Of a stretch of DNA of 64,000 nucleotides, positions 36,012 through 48,392 are shown piece by piece. The translations under genes and the position numbers were made by a program. How positions within the stretch are numbered: position 1 is the stretch's first letter; each line of letters begins with the position of its first letter. Source of the DNA: Boudabousia tangfeifanii. GTDB lineage: Bacteria; Actinomycetota; Actinomycetes; Actinomycetales; Actinomycetaceae. The stretch spans positions 682,001 to 746,000 of the forward strand of contig NZ_CP017812.1 in NCBI RefSeq assembly GCF_001856685.1, read 5' to 3'. Below the pieces are notes generated by a model. That model was not told where the DNA came from and searched no databases. It saw only the letters and a list, made by a program, of their open reading frames with translations.

Positions 36012-36809
36012 TTAGACCGCGATCGGGGCCTTGATACCTGGATGGCACTGATAATCGGTGACTTTAACGTCCTCGAGCTGGTAACTAAAAATATCGCTGG
36101 CTTTGACGAGCTCCAACTTCGGGAACTCAAAAGCGTCACGAGACAGCTGAGTCTTTACCTGTTCAAAGTGATTAGAGTAGATATGGCAGTCTCCGCCGGT
36201 CCAAATCATTTCGCCAACTTCTAGACCCGTTTGTTGGGCCAGCATGTGGGTAAGCAAAGAGTAGGAAGCCAGATTGAACGGCACCCCAAGGAAAAGATCC
36301 GCACTGCGCTGGTAAATCTGGAGGCTAAGCTTGCCATCAGCTACGTAGCACTGGAAAAAAGCATGGCAGGGAGCCAAGGCCATCCGGTCGAGTTCAGAAA
36401 CATTCCACGCACTGACAATATGACGCCGAGAAGTTGGGTTCTGCTTCAAATCGTTTACAAGCTGAGCGATCTGATCGATGGCACCACCGTCACGGCTGGG
36501 CCAAGAACGCCACTGTACTCCGTAGACAGGCCCTAATTCACCATTCTCATCGGCCCATTCATCCCAGATATGGACGCCCTGATCGACTAGGGGGCCAATA
36601 TTGCTGGTGCCTTGAAGGAACCACAATAATTCAGCCACAACACCTTTAAGAAATACTTTTTTAGTGGTGATGAGAGGGAATCCTTTAGAGAGGTCGTAGC
36701 GAAGCTGACGGGCGAACACGGCTCGTGTACCCACGCCTGTACGATCCATTCGGTCACTACCGTTAGCTAGGACATCAGCGAGCAAATCTTCATACTGAGT
36801 ATCAATCAT
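36012..36809 (-). CDS. thyA: thymidylate synthase
   Basis: Methylates dUMP to dTMP using methylene-tetrahydrofolate. Starting at the ATG at 36809 gives 265 residues, matching the family (E. coli 264). GGGAGGG about 9 nt upstream on the minus strand supports this start over 36860. Motifs are [11 protein letters not shown], the catalytic Cys148 in [22 protein letters not shown] and the C-terminal [13 protein letters not shown]. folA follows at once on the same strand, so dTMP synthesis and folate recycling are co-expressed. Confidence 0.97.
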   Translation of the reverse strand: MIDTQYEDLLADVLANGSDRMDRTGVGTRAVFARQLRYDLSKGFPLITTKKVFLKGVVAELLWFLQGTSNIGPLVDQGVHIWDEWADENGELGPVYGVQWRSWPSRDGGAIDQIAQLVNDLKQNPTSRRHIVSAWNVSELDRMALAPCHAFFQCYVADGKLSLQIYQRSADLFLGVPFNLASYSLLTHMLAQQTGLEVGEMIWTGGDCHIYSNHFEQVKTQLSRDAFEFPKLELVKASDIFSYQLEDVKVTDYQCHPGIKAPIAV

Positions 36810-36971
36810 GGTAGTACCCTCCCAAATAGTTCTTTGTTCAATCTTAGCTTTTAGTTTCAAAAACGCCTAATACTAGCAGAAAGTATTTTCTATTAGATTT
36901 TCGTCGTCGCATTATCCTTTGGTTTTCAATAGCGACTGGATAATCTGCGTATAACGGGATTAATAACAAAA

Positions 36972-37012
36972 CGCCAGCCGTGATCGGGAAAATACCTAGA
37001 TCACGGCTGGCG
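36972..37012 (-). terminator. terminator after EcsC-like gene
   Basis: 14-bp perfect stem (36972-36985 with 36999-37012), followed on the minus strand by TTTTGTTATTA. Confidence 0.88.
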
Positions 37013-37022
37013 TCAGGAATGT

Positions 37023-37847
37023 TTAGTTTTCGGCGCTGGCTTTTTCTGCGAGTTCGGCAAACTCGGGATCAGCTTCGCCAGTTTCATCAAAGTTAGGTAA
37101 CTCTAGATGGCCGAGGCCGGCGTATGCTCCAGCAACCACTTCACGAGCAATTTTTCGGGTACCAAAGTAACCAACTAGGGCGCCAAGACCAAGTGGCATT
37201 GCGCGACCTAGCAGTTGCTTGGTAGCTGCCTTCTTAGCTCGGCGAGCAGCGTATTTTGCTAGGAACTTGTTTAGACGTGGACCTTTGGCGCCGGCCATCA
37301 TCTTCAGGATGCTTTGAGCCCAAAGACTGCTGGTGGTTCCCAGTTCTCGGGCGGCTAGTGCCGGACCATCGGGTCCCAGCAAAGCAGTCAGCATTAGCCC
37401 TCGTCGTTGATCTTTATCGATCGCTTGTAAACCTTCAATTTCTAGAGCAAGCAAGACAAAGTAGGCGGTCTGGGTGAAGAAAGCGGAAAGTTGGGCGGCA
37501 GACAAGCCGATTGCGGCTGCAGTGCCGATTCCTGGCATAAATCCGACGGCACCGGTAGCACCAGCAGTCACCGAGGCGCTCTTGACAAATCGTGCGGCTA
37601 CTTGGTCGAGTAGGTCTTGATTTGTAGCCTCAGGATCACTTTCCCTCAGACTCTTAACTCGACGAGATACCAACGGAGCGGCCAGATCCATAGCTTTGTC
37701 GATCATGGTTAAGATCTGCGGTTCAAATTTGTCAATCATGACTGGCGAAGCGGCTTTCGCTGCCAGACCTTTGGCCATGTTTAGGATACCCAAGTTGATA
37801 CCTACCTTTCGAGAACTCAGAAGAGTTCGGGATTGGGATGTTTCCAA
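37023..37847 (-). CDS. EcsC-like protein of unknown function
   Basis: 274-residue protein with an alanine/glycine-rich central hydrophobic part (VTAGATGAVGFMPGIGTAAAIGLSAAQL written in parts: GAVGFMPGIGTAAAIG, then FFTQTAYFVLLALEIEG). These resemble the EcsC family, a weakly defined membrane-associated group. It has basic stretches (KYAARRAKKAATK) and an acidic C-terminus. The start is uncertain: ATG 37847 has no ribosome binding site, while AAAGGTAGG lies before a TTG some 15 codons in, and another ATG is at 37778. A single gene with its own terminator. Confidence 0.7.
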   Translation of the reverse strand: METSQSRTLLSSRKVGINLGILNMAKGLAAKAASPVMIDKFEPQILTMIDKAMDLAAPLVSRRVKSLRESDPEATNQDLLDQVAARFVKSASVTAGATGAVGFMPGIGTAAAIGLSAAQLSAFFTQTAYFVLLALEIEGLQAIDKDQRRGLMLTALLGPDGPALAARELGTTSSLWAQSILKMMAGAKGPRLNKFLAKYAARRAKKAATKQLLGRAMPLGLGALVGYFGTRKIAREVVAGAYAGLGHLELPNFDETGEADPEFAELAEKASAEN

Positions 37848-37853
37848 TAATTG

Positions 37854-37896
37854 AAAACGGCTGGATTAGGGTAATTATTCCTAACCCAGCCGTTTT
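37854..37896 (-). terminator. terminator after OsmC gene
   Basis: Stem of 11 bp plus an inner 5-6 bp (37854-37864 with 37886-37896), followed on the minus strand by TTTTCAATTATT. Confidence 0.85.
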
Positions 37897-37905
37897 AGCA
37901 AAATC

Positions 37906-38376
37906 TCAGGCTTCTTTAGGTTCGAAGGTCAAGGCACGTTTGTATGGGGCGCCCTCGGCCAAGGTGTGGCCGACAGTGCAGTATTTATCAATGGCTCGGT
38001 TAGCAAAGTGAGCAGTGGTTTCAGCCTTTTCCTGATCGACCTCGGCGTCCTCGACCACGATTTCAACCTGGAAGCTTTCGTAGCGGTCATCTTCCTTATT
38101 GAAATCACCGGAAACGCCGACCGTGGCTTTAAAGTCCTTACCAAAGGTGCGGGCCAAAGAGTGGTCTGCCGAAAGCGAGTTACAAGTAGCGAGAGCAATC
38201 TTTAATAGTTCGCCTGGGCTGAACTGTCCTTCTTCCATACCCACGACGACTTCGGCGCCACGAGCATTACGGGCAACATACTGGCGTTCGCCAATGCGTT
38301 CTGCCCACAAGGGATCGTGTGGACCATTTTGGGCGGTGGGGTCAACATTCAAGTTATCAGCATTTTTCTCAGTCAT
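37906..38376 (-). CDS. OsmC family protein (organic hydroperoxide-type peroxiredoxin)
   Basis: 156-residue cytoplasmic protein of the OsmC/Ohr fold. The two family cysteines are visible: one in ALATCNSLSAD and one in DKYCTVGHTL, the pair that reduces peroxides in OsmC/Ohr enzymes. The N-terminal 20 residues look disordered. A single gene with its own terminator. The subgroup (OsmC, Ohr or YhfA) cannot be decided by eye. Confidence 0.88.
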   Translation of the reverse strand: MTEKNADNLNVDPTAQNGPHDPLWAERIGERQYVARNARGAEVVVGMEEGQFSPGELLKIALATCNSLSADHSLARTFGKDFKATVGVSGDFNKEDDRYESFQVEIVVEDAEVDQEKAETTAHFANRAIDKYCTVGHTLAEGAPYKRALTFEPKEA

Positions 38377-38426
38377 GGCAGTATCTTCGCACTATTGCGG
38401 TTAAAAGTCATGCTAATTAGGAAAAA

Positions 38427-38472
38427 TCGCCACGAATCTCGCCGAACGCAAAGTTCGACGAAATTGTGGCGA
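38427..38472 (-). terminator. terminator after DUF2505 gene
   Basis: Long imperfect stem (38427-38447 with 38453-38472) and a 5-nt loop, followed on the minus strand by TTTTTCC. Confidence 0.75.
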
Positions 38473-38504
38473 AAGACCCGAAAAAAGGGGAATAAAGTAT
38501 GGGC

Positions 38505-39008
38505 TTAGTGTGTTTGGAAGTACTTCTTAGCGGCGTTAAGTTCAATCCGCTCGACTCGTTTAGTCTGTTCCAAAACCTTACGTTCGATGGTGCGCCCGAT
38601 CAACGGAATGGTCACCTGGAAATCACCCGACCAAGTAGCCTTAGTCTGTCCCTCTGGCGCTTCCGACAAAAGAAGCTGTGCGTTGACCTTCAATGGAACG
38701 CCACTGGTCTGAATGTCCACTGCGACCGGAACTTTTCCGTCTTGGATTTCGCTGACCTTTTCGACAATAGTGGCACTGGCACCTTTAGCCACAAATCGCT
38801 TGACCTTGTCGGCAATACCACTTGGTAGGAAATCATCACGCATATCAACGGTGGAAGTAACCACAATCTGGTCTCCTTCAGCGTGAGCCTCAAGCTCACG
38901 GAAAAGATCCCGGCCGCCCACTCTCAATTTTCTAAATTCCTTGTCGCAGTACATATCGCGAACGGCAGCCAGCGGCTTCGGGTACAAATATGAAAACTCG
39001 AATTGCAT
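38505..39008 (-). CDS. DUF2505 domain-containing protein
   Basis: 167-residue predicted cytoplasmic protein of an actinobacterial family with an SRPBCC/START-like fold. Typical parts are an N-terminal FSYLYPKPLAAVRDMYCDKEF, an alternating strand pattern (IVVTSTVDM), and a long C-terminal helix (IERKVLEQTKRVERIELNAAKKYF). Such folds bind hydrophobic ligands, but none is known here. GAAAGGAAATGGA before the ATG gives a ribosome binding site. It is divergent from pdtaS. Confidence 0.82.
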   Translation of the reverse strand: MQFEFSYLYPKPLAAVRDMYCDKEFRKLRVGGRDLFRELEAHAEGDQIVVTSTVDMRDDFLPSGIADKVKRFVAKGASATIVEKVSEIQDGKVPVAVDIQTSGVPLKVNAQLLLSEAPEGQTKATWSGDFQVTIPLIGRTIERKVLEQTKRVERIELNAAKKYFQTH

Positions 39009-39085
39009 TCCATTTCCTTTCGGTCAGCGCGACGTTGCATCATCGCCGAGCCCTTATCATAGCGCACACTAGGGGTCTGCGCGTT

Positions 39086-39091
39086 TAGAAT
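39086..39091 (+). promoter_or_regulatory. -10 hexamer TAGAAT for pdtaS
   Basis: TAGAAT ends 6 nt before the GTG at 39098, and no Shine-Dalgarno is present; a leaderless-type promoter. Confidence 0.55.
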
Positions 39092-39097
39092 GGAAGA

Positions 39098-40576
39098 GTG
39101 CAGACATTGACAGAAATCATTCAAGAGAACTGTAGCGAGACTCTTTCTCAGGCAGATCTGGACTGGCTCCACGTTTTGGTAGCCGACTGGCAGATCCTGT
39201 CAGACTTAGCTCCTGCTGACCTGATTCTTTGGCTGCCTACAGTCGATAATCGTTTTATTGCGGTGGCTCACTGCCGTCCGGCGACCGCAGTAACTGTCCA
39301 TCTTGATGACATTATCGGTCTTTACATGCCGGCAACCGGATCCACCGAACTACAAAAGACCTTGAAATCGGGTCGCATCATTCGCGATGATGCACCCCGA
39401 TGGGCTGGCTCATATTCGGTACAACAGATTTACGTCCCGGTCGTTCGAGATGGCCGCACTATTGCAGTGGTTTCTTGTGAGACGAACCTAGGCGCTTCGA
39501 CCTCTTCAACTAGTGCTGATCGTTGGTTTGCGAATTCTGCAGAGATTTTGATGCACATGATTGCTTCCGGAGAATACCCCTACGAAGCGACTCCGTCCTC
39601 GGCTTTTAATGGTGCCCCTCGAGTAATCGATGGGGTTATCCGACTTGATGCAGATGGTTTAGTTTTGGGCATTTCCCCGAATGCTCGTTCTTGCTTCCGA
39701 CGTTTAGGGGTTGCTTCAAAATTGGTTGGAGAACCGCTAGTGGAGCAGGTATCTGCCCAAGTAATGCCTGGTAAAAACACGGTGGATGAGGCATTGCCTT
39801 TGGTGTTGATGGGACGTGCCGCTTGGCGTACCGAAGTGGAAAGCCCAGGAGCTACGATCTCTTTCCGTGCTTTGCCATTAATCCGACGTGGTGAACGAGA
39901 AGGCGCCATCGTGCTTTGCCGTGACGTTTCGGAAGTGCGTCGAATTGAGCGCGAAATTATGTCTAAAGAGGCGACAATCCGCGAAATTCACCATCGAGTT
40001 AAAAATAACCTAGCGACGGTTTCTGCTCTGATTCGATTGCAGTCACGTCGAAGCCAAAATCCAGAAGTTAAGCAAGCCTTAAGTGAAGCGGAACGCCGTG
40101 TCTCAACAATCTCTACGGTTCACGAAGCGTTATCCCATACTCTCGAGGGCGAGTTTGACTACACTCCTTTGGCTCGCACCATTTTGACTAATGCCGCACT
40201 GCTTGCCAGTAGCGACCAACAAGTTTCCGTTCGGCTTGAAGGCGATTTCGGCAAGGTTGATGCTGATCGGGCTTCGACGCTCTCAACGGTTCTGGCAGAA
40301 CTAGTGGCCAACTCAGTAGAGCATGGCTATCGCAATTACGGCGGAGAGATCACAGTAAGAGTCTCACGTGAAGAAGATTTCGCCCGGATTATCGTTAGCG
40401 ATGAAGGCGAAGGCTTTGATCCGCAACGTAAAGGCAAGGGGCTAGGAACACAAATCGTACAGTCTTTGGTTAACGCGGAACTTCACGGTTATGTTGACTG
40501 GGTAGCCAATGACGCTGGGGGTACCGATGCTGTGGTAGTAGGACAAGTCCAACAGAAGAAGAAATCCAAAGCGTAA
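39098..40576 (+). CDS. pdtaS: PdtaS-type sensor histidine kinase
   Basis: 492-residue soluble histidine kinase of the HisKA_2 class. An N-terminal GAF-like domain (to about residue 150) and a PAS-like domain (about 165-285) precede the phosphoacceptor motif HHRVKNNLATVSALI (residues 298 onward). The ATPase domain follows, with ELVANSVEHGY, SDEGEGFDPQ and KGLGTQIVQSLV. No membrane segment is present. In mycobacteria PdtaS signals to the RNA-binding antiterminator PdtaR and its gene neighbours whiB1, as here. pdtaR is not in the window. Confidence 0.93.
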   Translation: MQTLTEIIQENCSETLSQADLDWLHVLVADWQILSDLAPADLILWLPTVDNRFIAVAHCRPATAVTVHLDDIIGLYMPATGSTELQKTLKSGRIIRDDAPRWAGSYSVQQIYVPVVRDGRTIAVVSCETNLGASTSSTSADRWFANSAEILMHMIASGEYPYEATPSSAFNGAPRVIDGVIRLDADGLVLGISPNARSCFRRLGVASKLVGEPLVEQVSAQVMPGKNTVDEALPLVLMGRAAWRTEVESPGATISFRALPLIRRGEREGAIVLCRDVSEVRRIEREIMSKEATIREIHHRVKNNLATVSALIRLQSRRSQNPEVKQALSEAERRVSTISTVHEALSHTLEGEFDYTPLARTILTNAALLASSDQQVSVRLEGDFGKVDADRASTLSTVLAELVANSVEHGYRNYGGEITVRVSREEDFARIIVSDEGEGFDPQRKGKGLGTQIVQSLVNAELHGYVDWVANDAGGTDAVVVGQVQQKKKSKA

Positions 40577-40639
40577 TACCTAACTTGCAGGCTTATCTTC
40601 GCACCAATTTGGTTCGTGGAAAAGCTACAATGCTTGTGG

Positions 40640-40954
40640 TTAAGCCACGTAATGCTGTTCGGAAAGCTCTAGTGCAGCCTCGAAACTTAACGGGCGATTT
40701 GAACTTGTAACGCTCGGAGGAGTGTAACTTCCATTGCGTCGCATATCTCGCCGTTGCGACTCATCAGTTCCACCCCAAATACCAAACTCTGCTGGATTGT
40801 CTAAGGCCCAGTTGAGGCATTCGTCCATTACTGGGCAACGTTGGCAGACAGCTTTCGCTGCTTCTGCTTGTCGTAAGGCTGCAGCCGAAGAACCTATCGG
40901 GAAAAAGAGTTCGGGATCCTCTTCCAAACAGGCTGCTTCACTTCGCCATTCCAT
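40640..40954 (-). CDS. whiB1: WhiB-family iron-sulfur transcription regulator, WhiB1-like
   Basis: 104-residue Wbl protein. The [4Fe-4S] ligands are Cys9, Cys37, Cys40 and Cys46, followed by the GIWGGTDE turn and a basic segment (RRDMRRNG). The start (MEWRSEAACLEEDPELFFPIG) is closest to WhiB1, the essential NO-responsive regulator that binds the housekeeping sigma factor. The tail after residue 75 is longer than in WhiB1. GAGGAGA before the ATG is a strong ribosome binding site. It is convergent with pdtaS, its conserved neighbour. Confidence 0.92.
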   Translation of the reverse strand: MEWRSEAACLEEDPELFFPIGSSAAALRQAEAAKAVCQRCPVMDECLNWALDNPAEFGIWGGTDESQRRDMRRNGSYTPPSVTSSNRPLSFEAALELSEQHYVA

Positions 40955-41107
40955 CGCTTCTCCTCGTCAAATCTCAAAACCGAAGTCTCTAGTTTGAGCC
41001 TTCCTTTCTTAGAAGTAAAGTGGGGCTGGCCACGAAAATATTTATTGAGGTAAGTAAGTTAAAATTCGTGCAATTTTCGCCCAAAACTGCTGTCAAAAGT
41101 CCTAAAT

Positions 41108-44100
41108 TTATTCGAGTTGCAAGGAGCTCAGTAGGTGCCAGCTTTGTTGTTGCCGAGCTAAGAGAAAACCCGGCCGAAAAGATTCAGCTAGATGCCATGG
41201 AATTTGTAGTTCTTCTTTCCAACCCAAAGGAAGCTCACAAAGGAAGATAGTGCCATTGGCAGGAATCTCTTCCCACGGTACTGCTTGGAAAGCAGTAGGT
41301 GACAAGACTACTCTTTTTGGTTTTTCCTTCCCCTGGGGCCAAAGGCGAAGCCACGAGTCTATTACTCGGTTTTTGCTTCCAATAATCACCGAGTCTCGAG
41401 GTGGGTTGAAGGTTTGCCAACAAGGGCCAGAAATCAAGTAACTGCTGGAATGCAAGTCATTTTCTGATGTGGTCGTTGGGCTACTTTTTAATGAATGGCC
41501 ATAGCTAAAGCCCAAAGGGGCTTCCCAAGTATCCGTTGAACCGGTAGGGAAAGAAACCGAATCTAGTAACTTCACCAAATACTTTTGATCATTGACCAAG
41601 AAATACATTTCTCCCATCCCTGCTGCATCGGTAGGCATTTTCGGTAAAGCCAAAGGATCGGTATTGAATAGTCCCCACCTAGCCTGAACTATTGGGTCAG
41701 CAACGACTGGAAGAAGGCAATAATCTGCTTGATGTTTCCAGATGGTTCCAGCCAGGTCAAAGGATCCCTGCAATATTACGGTTAGACCAAGTTGTCGCCA
41801 CTTTTCCAGCTCACGTTGAAAATTGTCTAAATACTGTGGTTGTTGATTAAGGTGAGCCCAGAGTTGATCTGCATGCGTAATCAGGAGCAGCTTTGGGCCT
41901 CGGGAAATAAGTTGACTGATGTTGAGCCAATTAACCGGAAAATGCCAATCAAAAATATGGCAATCAATTTCATGCCACCATTGCTGTGAAGATATAGCAA
42001 GAGGGCTCCTTGAAAGCGATTCTGAGTCCGATGGCTTTACTCTACCTCTTGTTGTCGTGGTCAAATCGTTGCCTTCTAAGGTGAGTACAAATAGCTCCCA
42101 TTTTTCTTTCTTGGCCTGAGCCGCAATCATTTCCAACAACTTCGGATTAGAACTTCGATCGGCCCAAAGAAGTAGCTCGCCGGGCTTTAGTACTAGCGTT
42201 TCGGGGTCTTTCATGGGCGATGTATCTAGCAACCCAATCGCCAAATTATTTGAAGAAGAATCTGTTTCGTCTCTTGCTTCGCCAGCTTTAGTTGCCAACA
42301 GTAGATTTCGGTCAGACTCGATTTGAGTTAAATCGGTTGATGAGAGCTTCTGTGGGAGCGCTTTGCCCCAAAATGGTTTAGCCATGAAATCGCTATTTGC
42401 TTGCAATACTGTCTGACAAATACGTTGTCTTTGTGTGGAGGAAAAATAGTGGATCTGGCAACTTTCTAGAGAATCATGAAGGATCCAAGCTCGCCCAGGG
42501 GTAGTGGGAGAGATTTGTGCTGCCACGCTTGAACCAATCAGATCCGCAGAGTCCATTGGGTCGGTAACTCGTAAACAAATTCTTAGTGGACAGTTAGCAC
42601 GCAACTGCTGGTCCATGACCCCTCTAGGATGCTGGGTCGCCAAAATTAAATGCATTCCTAAGCTACGTCCTTGGGTTGCTAGCCTAGTCAGATGTTTCAT
42701 TAGGTTCGGTGCATGCTGAGTGAGCTCTCGAAATTCATCTACAGCAATGATTAAACGGGGGAGTGGAGCACTGCCTGATGTCTCCCACTCTAGAAAATCA
42801 ACGATTCTATGATCTTTAAACAGGTTTTCTCGACGTTTCAATTCAAGTTCGAGTGCAGCGATTACTCGATTAGTTAAAGTTGGTTGCAAATCCGTCAAGA
42901 CTCCCTGCAGGTGCGGAAGAGATTTTAAACGATCAAAGGTGGCGCCTCCCTTGTAATCGATTAGGATGAGCTGCAACTGCTGCGGAGAATTCTGGGCACA
43001 AAGTAGCAAGAGCCAGGTCAAAAGAGCTTCAGACTTGCCGCTACCGGAAGTGCCAGCCAGCAGGGCATGCGGACCTGCAGCTGCCAAATCCAGGTGAGTA
43101 AAAACTTGGGGTTCAGCTGGATTGAATCCGATTGGTACCGATAGGTTCGCTCTACCTATGGTTTGAGCTTGTTTTAACTGTCTTGGGTTAAATAGCCAGG
43201 TGAGTCGCTCTGCAAGGCGAGGAACTTTTTTCGCACCGACTCGAGTAGTAAGTTTGTTCCACCAATATGGGCTCAAACTGATTGGCGGTGGTGAAACAAC
43301 ATGCGTGCTTGAAGGCAAGATATAGTCGTTGTTTTCCTGACAAATCAAACTAGTCTCACCTTTGGCCGGAGTGTCAGTAGAGCCAGGCCAGTAAAGATGG
43401 GCCCGTTTTGCTTTTGAAGCCTTAGTGGCTTTAGCTCCTAGACGATGCCTCACCATAGTCCTTTGGTCGATGTGCTCTACGACCTCGTCAAGTTGTCCGG
43501 AAAATAGTGCTTGGGCTAACCACCAGTGGGCATTTTGCAGTGCATTAGGTCCACAAATAGTCGCATGTTCTCCGATTGATAACGTCAAGATACGTGGATG
43601 GTTAAGGTCCTTTGCCAAGGTTTTTTGCCGTCGATAACCGCTGCCTAGCCAAGCAGTAATATTTTCGGTTTCTGCTTTAGGGTGCACCGGCAACCGCGGG
43701 GCAATTACTTGCAAAATAGCCGGATCAGCAAGCAACTTCAAGGTAAATAATGTTTTGAGTTTCCAAAACATGAATAGCACTAGGAAACCAAGCAATATCC
43801 CAAGTAGGACAAACCCAAATAGGGATCGTGCACTAGTGAAAAGCCATCGAAAAAAGAACCCTAAGAAGAATACGAAGGGAAAAAAGAACCACCAGTTTTG
43901 CTTAGAGATATCAGCTTTAGTCGGTGGCATGACTAGCTCTGCGCTCTGGGGCCGAGGGCGTAACTCCAAAAGATTCGAACCTATTAGAAGGCGCTGACCA
44001 ACTGTTAGTCTAACCTTTTGTATTCGCTGTCTATTTCCCCTCAGATTAATGGTTTTTTCTTTCGCGACGCCAAGAGCCCTCCGCCCTCGGCTGGTAACGG

Positions 44101-44302
44101 TGGGCAAAAGAAACACTTCAGCGAACCTCTTGTTCATTTGCCAATAGCCGAGATTTTCATTTGAATATGAGGGGGATTTGCCGATTCGTCTAGGGATAAC
44201 ACCTGGTGCCAGACATTCACCAGTTGCCGGGCCGGATATGACGGCTAAGTGATAATTGCTTGTGCTGGCACTTTGATGTTGCTTTGAAGCTATTTTTCCC
44301 AC
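41108..44302 (-). CDS. FtsK/SpoIIIE-domain ATPase, EccC-like, stand-alone
   Basis: 1064-residue membrane ATPase. The N-terminal ~120 residues resemble a degenerate FHA-type domain. Two membrane segments lie near residues 137-185 (WWFFFPFVFFLGFFF and LGILLGFLVLFMFW). The FtsK/SpoIIIE domain has Walker A GTSGSGKSE near residue 415 and a Walker B-like IIAVDEFREL near 520, plus LATQHPRGVMDQQLRANCPLRICLR, as in EccC of type VII secretion. A second C-terminal domain (about 700-1064) keeps no Walker A. No WXG100 or other esx gene is adjacent. The GTG start overlaps its only GGAGG. It is the minus-strand partner divergent from ligA. Confidence 0.85.
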   Translation of the reverse strand: MGKIASKQHQSASTSNYHLAVISGPATGECLAPGVIPRRIGKSPSYSNENLGYWQMNKRFAEVFLLPTVTSRGRRALGVAKEKTINLRGNRQRIQKVRLTVGQRLLIGSNLLELRPRPQSAELVMPPTKADISKQNWWFFFPFVFFLGFFFRWLFTSARSLFGFVLLGILLGFLVLFMFWKLKTLFTLKLLADPAILQVIAPRLPVHPKAETENITAWLGSGYRRQKTLAKDLNHPRILTLSIGEHATICGPNALQNAHWWLAQALFSGQLDEVVEHIDQRTMVRHRLGAKATKASKAKRAHLYWPGSTDTPAKGETSLICQENNDYILPSSTHVVSPPPISLSPYWWNKLTTRVGAKKVPRLAERLTWLFNPRQLKQAQTIGRANLSVPIGFNPAEPQVFTHLDLAAAGPHALLAGTSGSGKSEALLTWLLLLCAQNSPQQLQLILIDYKGGATFDRLKSLPHLQGVLTDLQPTLTNRVIAALELELKRRENLFKDHRIVDFLEWETSGSAPLPRLIIAVDEFRELTQHAPNLMKHLTRLATQGRSLGMHLILATQHPRGVMDQQLRANCPLRICLRVTDPMDSADLIGSSVAAQISPTTPGRAWILHDSLESCQIHYFSSTQRQRICQTVLQANSDFMAKPFWGKALPQKLSSTDLTQIESDRNLLLATKAGEARDETDSSSNNLAIGLLDTSPMKDPETLVLKPGELLLWADRSSNPKLLEMIAAQAKKEKWELFVLTLEGNDLTTTTRGRVKPSDSESLSRSPLAISSQQWWHEIDCHIFDWHFPVNWLNISQLISRGPKLLLITHADQLWAHLNQQPQYLDNFQRELEKWRQLGLTVILQGSFDLAGTIWKHQADYCLLPVVADPIVQARWGLFNTDPLALPKMPTDAAGMGEMYFLVNDQKYLVKLLDSVSFPTGSTDTWEAPLGFSYGHSLKSSPTTTSENDLHSSSYLISGPCWQTFNPPRDSVIIGSKNRVIDSWLRLWPQGKEKPKRVVLSPTAFQAVPWEEIPANGTIFLCELPLGWKEELQIPWHLAESFRPGFLLARQQQSWHLLSSLQLE

Positions 44303-47048
<2,746 letters not shown>

Positions 47049-48326
47049 TTAGAGCCAGAACCCTAGTGGTTTAATAATTCGCTCGATTACACGCCAGTGG
47101 GTTGGACGATTCTCCCACTGTTTAATATCGAGGCGACGAGAAGTGGTGAGATCCTTTTGGAATACTTTTTCCATCACTTGCGCTACGCTCTCGCCATGGA
47201 AACTGAGGTTGATCTCGAAGTTACCGGTTAGGGAAAGACGATCGATATTCGCAGTGCCGATAGTAGCCCAACGACCATCGATGGTGGCAGTTTTTGCGTG
47301 AACCATCGCATGCTTGTAGAGCCAAACTTCGACCCCTCCAGCCAGTAGTGTTTGGAAATGCGGGGCAGCTGCCCAGTCCGCCAAAATGTGGTTCGAGCGT
47401 TCGGGAATCAATACCTTAACGTCTACTCCGCGTTTAGCTGCTGCAATTAGGGCCGCAATAAACTCGGGATCCGGGATGAAATATGCTTGGGTAATCCAGA
47501 TTCGTTTGCTCGCCCGAGCAATGGCATCAATGTAGGCACCTCGAATCGGGAAGAGGATTTTATTCGGAGCGTTGACAACTGCTTGGATACAGGTATCCCA
47601 TTGCTTAGCCCCCTGATCTGGCAGTGGGGGATGATCGTTTTTTCTGAAGTCATTCCAGAATTCAACAAACGCATTTTCAAGTTCCCAAACTGCTGGGCCT
47701 TCAACCCTCACTTGGGTGTCGCGCCAACTCGTCGCGTAAAGATCGCCAATGTTGTAGCCGCCAACCCAGCCAACTTTACTGTCAACTACAAGTACTTTGC
47801 GGTGGGTGCGACCAAACATGCGCATACGTAGCAGGATTAAATCCGGGCGCATTAAGGGGAATCGTAGAATATGGAAGTTTTTGTTTCGAGGGAAAATCTT
47901 AAATTTGGGGTTTACTACCAAGTTTGCAAAGGTATCGTAGATGCAGTAAACCTTGACTCCGCGTTGAGCTGCAGCGATTAGCTCTTTTTTAAACTCTTTA
48001 CCGACATTGTCGCCCTTCCAAATGAAAGTTTCGAAGTAGATACTTTCTTTGGCTTCTCGGATGGCTTGCAACATATCGGCGTAAAGCGCTTGGCCGTTGG
48101 TGTAAACGGTGAGATTGTTATCGGCAAGTTCCGCTGGGGTAGGAGGTAGATGTGGGAATCCTTTAAAACCACCAGGAACACGGTGTTTACGGAATTGGTC
48201 GTAGGTTAGAATCCCTGCAACTGTGCCTACCTGCAAGGTCGCGGCACCGATCAACCACCACTTCAAAGCGCGCGTGGCTGAGGTGGCGAGATTATCGGGA
48301 TCAACTTTTCGACCAAAAAATTTCAT
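47049..48326 (-). CDS. cls: cardiolipin synthase, phospholipase-D type
   Basis: 425-residue membrane-associated enzyme making cardiolipin from phosphatidylglycerol. One N-terminal membrane segment (WWLIGAATLQVGTVAGIL) precedes two PLD domains, each with an HKD motif: HRKVLVVDSKVGWVGG and HAKTATIDGRWATIGTANID. The organisation is ClsA/ClsB-like with a single membrane anchor, differing from the CDP-alcohol type used by many actinobacteria. TATGTT ends 6 nt before the ATG on the minus strand, suggesting leaderless transcription. Confidence 0.93.
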   Translation of the reverse strand: MKFFGRKVDPDNLATSATRALKWWLIGAATLQVGTVAGILTYDQFRKHRVPGGFKGFPHLPPTPAELADNNLTVYTNGQALYADMLQAIREAKESIYFETFIWKGDNVGKEFKKELIAAAQRGVKVYCIYDTFANLVVNPKFKIFPRNKNFHILRFPLMRPDLILLRMRMFGRTHRKVLVVDSKVGWVGGYNIGDLYATSWRDTQVRVEGPAVWELENAFVEFWNDFRKNDHPPLPDQGAKQWDTCIQAVVNAPNKILFPIRGAYIDAIARASKRIWITQAYFIPDPEFIAALIAAAKRGVDVKVLIPERSNHILADWAAAPHFQTLLAGGVEVWLYKHAMVHAKTATIDGRWATIGTANIDRLSLTGNFEINLSFHGESVAQVMEKVFQKDLTTSRRLDIKQWENRPTHWRVIERIIKPLGFWL

Positions 48327-48332
48327 GTGTCT

Positions 48333-48338
48333 AACATA
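48333..48338 (-). promoter_or_regulatory. -10 hexamer TATGTT for cls
   Basis: Minus-strand TATGTT ends 6 nt before the cls ATG (48324-48326). Confidence 0.45.
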
Positions 48339-48380
48339 CCTTATTGAGCTTGTCAGCAGACAGTTTCGCCGCTTGTGCCT

Positions 48381-48386
48381 TAGACT
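48381..48386 (+). promoter_or_regulatory. -10 hexamer TAGACT for gatCAB
   Basis: TAGACT ends 6 nt before the gatC ATG (48393), with no Shine-Dalgarno; it would drive the gatCAB operon. Confidence 0.5.
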
Positions 48387-48392
48387 GATTTT

